From Anaerolineales bacterium (GTDB lineage Bacteria; Chloroflexota; Anaerolineae; Anaerolineales; DRMV01): a stretch of 64,000 bases of DNA. Below, in pieces: positions 59,771 through 64,000 of this stretch. The translations under genes and the position numbers were made by a program. Where the stretch lies: NCBI GenBank assembly GCA_027023425.1, contig JALVVL010000005.1:1-64000 (forward strand), read 5' to 3'. A model generated the notes under the pieces. The model was not told where the DNA came from. It ran no database searches and saw nothing but the letters and a program-made list of their open reading frames with translations. Position 1 is the first letter of the stretch, and the number at the start of each line of letters is the position of its first letter.

Positions 59771-61885
59771 TCAACCGGTTGTTGCGGAATTTGCCTCCTC
59801 GGTGGGCATATTCAACTCAGCCCAAAGACGTTCCAACCGCTCCTCATCGCCGCCGCGGGAAAGGATGGTGACAGTGTCGCCTTCTTGAAGCACCGTATCG
59901 CCGTGGGGGAGCACGCTCTGGCCGCCGCGCTGAATGTGGATGATGAGCACATCGTCAGGCAGCGGGATTTGGGAAAGCGACTTGCCCGCGAGCGGCGAGC
60001 CGGGCGGCAGGACAAAACGGGCTGTGGTGGTGCCGGGGGGCGAGCCGGGCAGTTCTCCAAGCGCAAAGCCGCGGCGCACCATACCCAATTCGTAAGCGTG
60101 CACAATGTCGTTACGGCGGAGCACGCCCAGCAGGCGGTGCGGGTTCTTGCGGTCTACAACTGGCAAGCGCGAGAGGTCGCGCGGCGCCATTTTCTGCACC
60201 GCGTCGCGCAGGGTTTCATCCGGGTAAGTAACAACCGGGTTGCGGCAGGCAATATCGGCCACTTTGAGGTCTGGCGGGGGTTGATTGTCGTGGCCGACAG
60301 CGCGCCGGTAGTCCTCCAGCGAAACAATGCCCCAAAGCATGCCGTTTTTGTCAACCACCGGGAAGCCGTGCGAGTTGGTCTGGATGAACAAACCTGCAAG
60401 CGTGGAAGCCGGAATATCGGGCGAAACAGTGATGGGGTTGGGGTTCATCACTTCTTTCACCTGCACCGAGGCCAAAATGTCCATATCGCGGCCGCGGAAA
60501 AGTTTGATGCCGCGGCGGACAAGTTTGAGGGTGTAAATTGACTCCGGCTCCAACTTTTCAGCCAAGATGACAGCAGAAATCACCGCGGCCATGAGCGGCA
60601 GCAGGATGCGGTAGTCGTCGGTCAGTTCAAAAACAATCATAATGGCGGTGAGGGGGGCGCGCGCCGCAGCCGCAAACACCGCCGCCATGCCCACCGTGGC
60701 ATAAGAGCCCGCGCCTGCGGTGAGGTGAGGTAGTAGTTTGTGGGCTACAAAGCCGAAAGAGCCCCCAGTCATCGCGCCCATGAAAAGCGCCGGGGCAAAA
60801 ACACCGCCCGAGTTGCCCGAGCCGAGCGTGAGCGAGGTGGCAAACAGTTTTAGCACTATGAGCACCACCATCAAGGTAAGCGAAAGGTTGCCCAGAAGAG
60901 CATCTTCAATCACAGGGAAGCCCGAGCCATACACATGCGGCAAGCCCTGATGCAGCGGCACGCCGAGTTTGAGTTCGTCAAGCGGCACAAAGCCCAAACC
61001 GAGCACCTGCGGGTAGGCAAACCCCATTGTGCCGAGTATCAGGGCACCGGCGGCGGGCTTGAGCCACGCGGGGAAATCCCAATTGTCAAACAGATCTTCG
61101 GTGAAGTAAAGCACCTTGATGAAAGCAACGCCTATTAGCGCCCCCAACAGGCCGAGCAGGATGTAGATGAGAATTTCCCACGGGCTGCGGGCGCTGTAGA
61201 AAGGAATGCCAAACGCTGGCCGGTTGCCGAGAATGGCGCGGGCGATCGTGCTGGAGGTAACGGCGGCAAGCACAACGCCGCCGAGGTCGCGCGTGGTCAA
61301 TTCCCCCAAAATCACCTCAATGGCGAAGAGCACTCCAGCGATTGGAGCATTGAAGGTGGCCGCGATACCAGCCGCCGCCCCGCTCGCCACAAGGTTGCGC
61401 GTGCGGCTTTCGGAAAAGCGTAGCAGTTGGGAAAGGGTTGAACCCAACGCCGCGCCGACTTGCACAATTGGCCCTTCACGGCCTGCTGAGCCGCCCGAGC
61501 CAATGCACGCCGCGGAAGCCGCCACTTTAGCCACTACCACACGCGGCCGAATGCGCGCTCCCTTCAGCGCAATCGCTTCCATAACTTCGGGCACCCCGTG
61601 CCCCTTGGCCTCAGGCGAGAAAAAGGCGATTATCGGGCCGGCAATCAAACTACCGATCACCGGCGCAAGAATATACCAGCCGCGGCCTATCTCGGGCAAA
61701 ATGCCGGGCAAAATTTCATAGAGGAATTTTTCCACCCAACTGATAAGGTCAATAAAAAAGACTGCCCCCAATCCAGTCCCTGCCCCAACCACAATCGCAA
61801 TTATCAAAACGGTTATGGTGTTAGCACTGCGAATGCGGTCTAAAAAATGCGCGCGTCTTTGGCTTGCAAGTGAGTGTGTGGACAA
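59771..61885 (-). CDS. ClC-type chloride channel/transporter with CBS and TrkA-C domains
   Basis: 704 aa, TTG start with GAGGAG before it. Ion-pathway motifs of ClC: GSGGSAGREGPIVQVG, GSGNSGGVFAPALFMG and the earlier EVMEAIALKGARIRPRVV. A CBS pair lies in the C-terminal half (VMNPNPITVSPDI; then DIACRNPVVTYPDETLRDAVQKM) and a TrkA-C/RCK-like domain near the end (ARFVLPPGSPLAGKSLSQIPLPDDVLIIHIQRGG). The Glu in GREGP, the gating Glu, is present. Whether it is a channel or a Cl-/H+ exchanger is undecided. About ten membrane helices. Confidence 0.93.
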   Translation of the reverse strand: MSTHSLASQRRAHFLDRIRSANTITVLIIAIVVGAGTGLGAVFFIDLISWVEKFLYEILPGILPEIGRGWYILAPVIGSLIAGPIIAFFSPEAKGHGVPEVMEAIALKGARIRPRVVVAKVAASAACIGSGGSAGREGPIVQVGAALGSTLSQLLRFSESRTRNLVASGAAAGIAATFNAPIAGVLFAIEVILGELTTRDLGGVVLAAVTSSTIARAILGNRPAFGIPFYSARSPWEILIYILLGLLGALIGVAFIKVLYFTEDLFDNWDFPAWLKPAAGALILGTMGFAYPQVLGLGFVPLDELKLGVPLHQGLPHVYGSGFPVIEDALLGNLSLTLMVVLIVLKLFATSLTLGSGNSGGVFAPALFMGAMTGGSFGFVAHKLLPHLTAGAGSYATVGMAAVFAAAARAPLTAIMIVFELTDDYRILLPLMAAVISAVILAEKLEPESIYTLKLVRRGIKLFRGRDMDILASVQVKEVMNPNPITVSPDIPASTLAGLFIQTNSHGFPVVDKNGMLWGIVSLEDYRRAVGHDNQPPPDLKVADIACRNPVVTYPDETLRDAVQKMAPRDLSRLPVVDRKNPHRLLGVLRRNDIVHAYELGMVRRGFALGELPGSPPGTTTARFVLPPGSPLAGKSLSQIPLPDDVLIIHIQRGGQSVLPHGDTVLQEGDTVTILSRGGDEERLERLWAELNMPTEEANSATTG

Positions 61886-61977
61886 AGCGCTCTCCTCAAA
61901 GTTGGTCTCGCAAAGCCATTATACAACAAACTGGGATTGGAGAGTGCCGCCAACGGAGTAATGCAAAGCCGCGGGGA

Positions 61978-62362
61978 AAAACCACAGATTACACAGATTA
62001 GCGCAGATTTTTCTCTGTGTTCTCTGTAAATTTCTGTGTTCTCTGTGGTTTTCTTACTCAATCGGTGAAAATCTGTGTCAATCGGTGGATAGGGACGCCA
62101 AGGGCGCCAAGGACACAGAGGACGCCAAGGGTAACGCAGAGACGCAGAGGAAACAGAGGCGCAGAGCGCAAAGAGGTTGACGCCAAGGTCGCCAAGAAAA
62201 AAATTTTTTCTGTGTCCTCTGCAAATTTCTGTGTCCTCTGTGGTTTTCTTACTCAATCGGTGAAAATCTGTGTCAATCGGTGGATAAGAACCACAGATTA
62301 CACAGATTGGCACAGATTTTTCTGTGTTCTCTGTAAATTTCTGTGTTTTCTGTGGTTTGTAG
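61978..62362 (+). repeat. word-repeat cluster 8
   Basis: Two units with CCACAGATTACACAGATT starts (about 61981, 62291) and mirror ends GTGTCAATCGGTGGAT (about 62077, 62270), spaced by GACGCCAAGG/CGCAGAG words. It fills the gap between the ClC gene and rluD. No gene recognised inside; ORFs 61840-62373 and 62017-62526 are read-through of the words. Confidence 0.75.
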
Positions 62363-62426
62363 TGTTGCTCCACCTACGACGCAACGACGCAACGACGCAA
62401 CGCCCCTACGACTTCACGACCTCACG
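62363..62426 (-). repeat. GTCGTAG/GCGTCGTT array at the 3' end of rluD
   Basis: On the minus strand GAGGTCGTGAAGTCGTAG supplies the rluD stop (TAG, 62406-62408), followed by GGGGCGTT and three or more GCGTCGTT words. Same type as the arrays at hsp20 and after radC. Confidence 0.7.
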
Positions 62427-63347
62427 CCTTCGCAGGTCTTCAAGCACCGCCAGCAAGTCAGGAGGCAATGGAGCGGTGAAAGTGCGCGGCTCGGCTTCTC
62501 CCGGCAAGGTAATGGTGAGACTGTAGGCGTGCAAAAACTGGCGCGAGAGGGGTAAAGTGGAGCGACGACGACCGTAGAGCACATCCCCAGCAACCGGGCA
62601 ACCCAAAAACGCAAGGTGGACGCGGATTTGGTGCGTGCGGCCGGTGAGCGGCTTTACCTCCAAAAGCGTGTACTCGGCAAAGCGCTCCAAAGTACGAAAT
62701 TCGCTCACCGCTTCCCTGCCTTGGCCGGGCGGCACAACTTTCATCCGCTTGCGATGGCTCATGTCGCGGGCGATGGGCGCTTCAATCCTGCCGGTTGGGG
62801 TGGGCGGCGCGCCGTCCACCAGTGCAAGATACACCTTGTGCGCTGTGCGGGCTTTGAACTGCGCCTGCAAAAATTGGTGCGCGGCGTCGTTTTTCGCCAA
62901 AATGATGATGCCCGAGGTGTCCTTATCCAGCCGATGCACTACGCCGGGGCGGTGTTCGCCGCCAACGCCCAGCATTTCGGGAGCGTGCGCCAACGCCGCA
63001 TGCACCAGCGTGCCGCTTTCGTGCCCGGGCGAAGGGTGAACCACCATCCCCGCAGGCTTGTTCACCACCAGCACATCTTCGTTTTCAAACACCACATCCA
63101 GCGGAATTTGCTCCGGCTCCAGCCTGCTCGGCTTTTGTGGCGGAATGCGTACCGTGACCAGCGCGGGCTTTTCCAGCATAAAGCCGGTTTTGGTCACAGG
63201 CTTGCCGTCAACGCTCACCAGCCCCTCTTTTATCCACCCCTGCACCCGGCTGCGGGAAAATGAGCCGAGTTGCGCTGTGACAAATTTATCCAACCGAATT
63301 GGCTTTTCGGCATGAAAAGCCAACTCCACCAAACGCTCTTCACTCAT
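62406..63347 (-). CDS. rluD: RluD-type 23S rRNA pseudouridine synthase
   Basis: 313 aa. N-terminal S4 domain (RLDKFVTAQLGSFSRSRVQGWIKEGLVSVDG), then the catalytic HRLDKDTSGIIILAKN with its Asp, RTAHKVYLALVDG, GRTHQIRVHLAFLGCPVAGD. This order fits RluD/RluA family enzymes; RluD is named for the closest type but the target site cannot be confirmed. The ATG at 63347 overlaps the lspA stop region; the ORF track begins 28 codons earlier. The C-terminal codons and stop come from a GTCGTAG array. Confidence 0.9.
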   Translation of the reverse strand: MSEERLVELAFHAEKPIRLDKFVTAQLGSFSRSRVQGWIKEGLVSVDGKPVTKTGFMLEKPALVTVRIPPQKPSRLEPEQIPLDVVFENEDVLVVNKPAGMVVHPSPGHESGTLVHAALAHAPEMLGVGGEHRPGVVHRLDKDTSGIIILAKNDAAHQFLQAQFKARTAHKVYLALVDGAPPTPTGRIEAPIARDMSHRKRMKVVPPGQGREAVSEFRTLERFAEYTLLEVKPLTGRTHQIRVHLAFLGCPVAGDVLYGRRRSTLPLSRQFLHAYSLTITLPGEAEPRTFTAPLPPDLLAVLEDLRRREVVKS

Positions 63348-63885
63348 GAGGCGACACCTTCGGCGCTTCGGGCAAAGCCTCTTCGGGGGAAAGAGTGCCT
63401 TCCTCCCCGGTCTCTCCCCCCTTCCTGCCAAAAATTTCGCCCAAAATCAGAATTGCAACGCTGATGTTGATAGCGGCATCGGCAAGGTTGAAAACAGGGA
63501 ACTTGCCGACCGCGATGAAATCGGTTACATGCCCTTGCCGCAGGCGGTCAACCACATTCCCCAACGCGCCACCCCACTGGATTGCCAACGCGAACCGCAG
63601 CCACCATTCATCGCCAAGCCGCGGGAAAATGACAACCATGCCGACCGCGTACGCGATTCCCAGCGCGGTGAAGAAAATTCCCCAACGCTCGCCCAACCCA
63701 AACGCCATGCCCGAGTTTGACCAATGCACAAGCATTACCGGCACGTTTGGGATGCCGTGCCAAATAGGAATCGTTTGCCCAAAAGCCAGATGAGTTTCAA
63801 TGTAACGCTTGGAAAGTTGGTCTAAAAGCAACACCAAGCCGCCAAAGCCGAACAACACGGCGTAAGCCTTTAGAAGTTTACGCAT
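63340..63885 (-). CDS. lspA: lipoprotein signal peptidase (signal peptidase II)
   Basis: 181 aa with four membrane helices. Catalytic motifs GGALGNVVDRLRQGHVTDFI and FNLADAAI carry the two Asp residues. It removes lipoprotein signal peptides after diacylglyceryl transfer. GGAGAC before the ATG at 63885 sets the start; the ORF track is 4 codons longer. The C-terminus has an extra Glu/Pro-rich tail of about 30 aa. It is the first gene of a pair with rluD. Confidence 0.94.
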   Translation of the reverse strand: MRKLLKAYAVLFGFGGLVLLLDQLSKRYIETHLAFGQTIPIWHGIPNVPVMLVHWSNSGMAFGLGERWGIFFTALGIAYAVGMVVIFPRLGDEWWLRFALAIQWGGALGNVVDRLRQGHVTDFIAVGKFPVFNLADAAINISVAILILGEIFGRKGGETGEEGTLSPEEALPEAPKVSPHE

Positions 63886-64000
63886 TGAAGTCTCCAAAGG
63901 GAATGTGGGCTACATTGTATCGCAGAAACGCCGCGGCCGCCCCATTTACAAACTCGCGTTACGCAACGGTGATTGACAGGCAACAATTTCACTCTATGAA

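Noticed and set aside
59214-59774. Longer start (59774) for the thioesterase
   Set aside because: The extra 20 codons overlap the ClC terminator hairpin and lack a ribosome binding site; the ATG at 59714 matches the fold.

Overview
The window reads as a chromosomal segment of a Chloroflexota bacterium, most likely an Anaerolineae-like anaerobe. This is inferred from gene content and protein style, not from a database search. The signs are a DUF951 protein, membrane proteins with Thr/Pro-rich tails, a ferredoxin-dependent 2-oxoacid oxidoreductase, a Val T-box with valS, a zinc-ribbon RpoN, and many GTG/TTG starts. I see no prophage, no transposase gene, no rRNA and no CRISPR array. I annotate about 57 protein genes, one of them interrupted by an in-frame stop, and three tRNAs.

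Layout. 0-10 kb: hisS, recN, two membrane-anchored coiled-coil proteins, a DUF951 protein, a zinc-ribbon membrane protein, radC, a TIGR01777 epimerase, thpR and rsfS. 9.5-12.5 kb (minus): a roadblock/LC7 protein, a V4R-type protein, a response regulator with a degenerate GGDEF-like domain and a polyprenol-phosphate glycosyltransferase. 12.6-20.2 kb (minus): tRNA-Arg(CCG), a coiled-coil protein, coaD, recG, a NYN-domain gene carrying an in-frame stop, rnz and a flippase-like membrane protein. 20.3-23 kb (plus): a structured-RNA candidate, a LysM protein, tRNA-Pro(CGG), a viroplasmin-type RNase H and an unknown protein. 23-30.3 kb (minus): a sigma-54 block (rpoN, histidine kinase, NtrC-like regulator) and an orphan pair of ABC sugar-type permeases. 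30.3-36 kb: a phosphodiesterase, korB/korA and their probable GntR/FCD regulator. 35.6-39 kb: consensus promoter, MITE-like element, T-box and valS. 39.3-46.7 kb: moaB/mogA, a GNAT protein, a RelBE-type toxin-antitoxin pair, a PHP-AlbA fusion, a response regulator, lon and hsp20. 46.7-64 kb: tRNA-Arg(TCT), two unrecognised winged-helix-like proteins, mscL, an amino-acid permease, a YfhO-like protein, a deoxynucleoside kinase, suhB, a response regulator, a protein of the family often named quinate 5-dehydrogenase, acyl-CoA dehydrogenase, a thioesterase, a ClC channel, rluD and lspA.

The most unusual material is between the genes. Eight intergenic clusters (about 3.5 kb in total) consist of degenerate word repeats built from CACAGATT/ACACCGATT, CGCAGAG and CGCCAAGG. 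The first type is organised as tandem units of about 115 bp whose ends are imperfect inverted repeats; the second as units of about 88-90 bp. A separate GTCGTAA/GTCGTT array family sits at gene 3' ends, and in three genes the stop codon itself lies in repeat sequence. Four copies of a roughly 145-bp MITE-like element (TIR AGTTACGCAGTT) and two copies of a related element with different ends (TCTATCCGAAAA) are scattered through the window. One copy lies between a perfect sigma-70-type promoter and the valS T-box.

Nothing can be called a new system from sequence alone. The best candidates for something undescribed are the modular repeat units, the 46.8-48.9 kb two-gene winged-helix module, the PHP-AlbA fusion next to the toxin-antitoxin pair, the 20.36-20.45 kb long nested hairpin, and the sigma-54 block in which the sigma factor carries a zinc ribbon and the activator lacks a DNA-binding domain.
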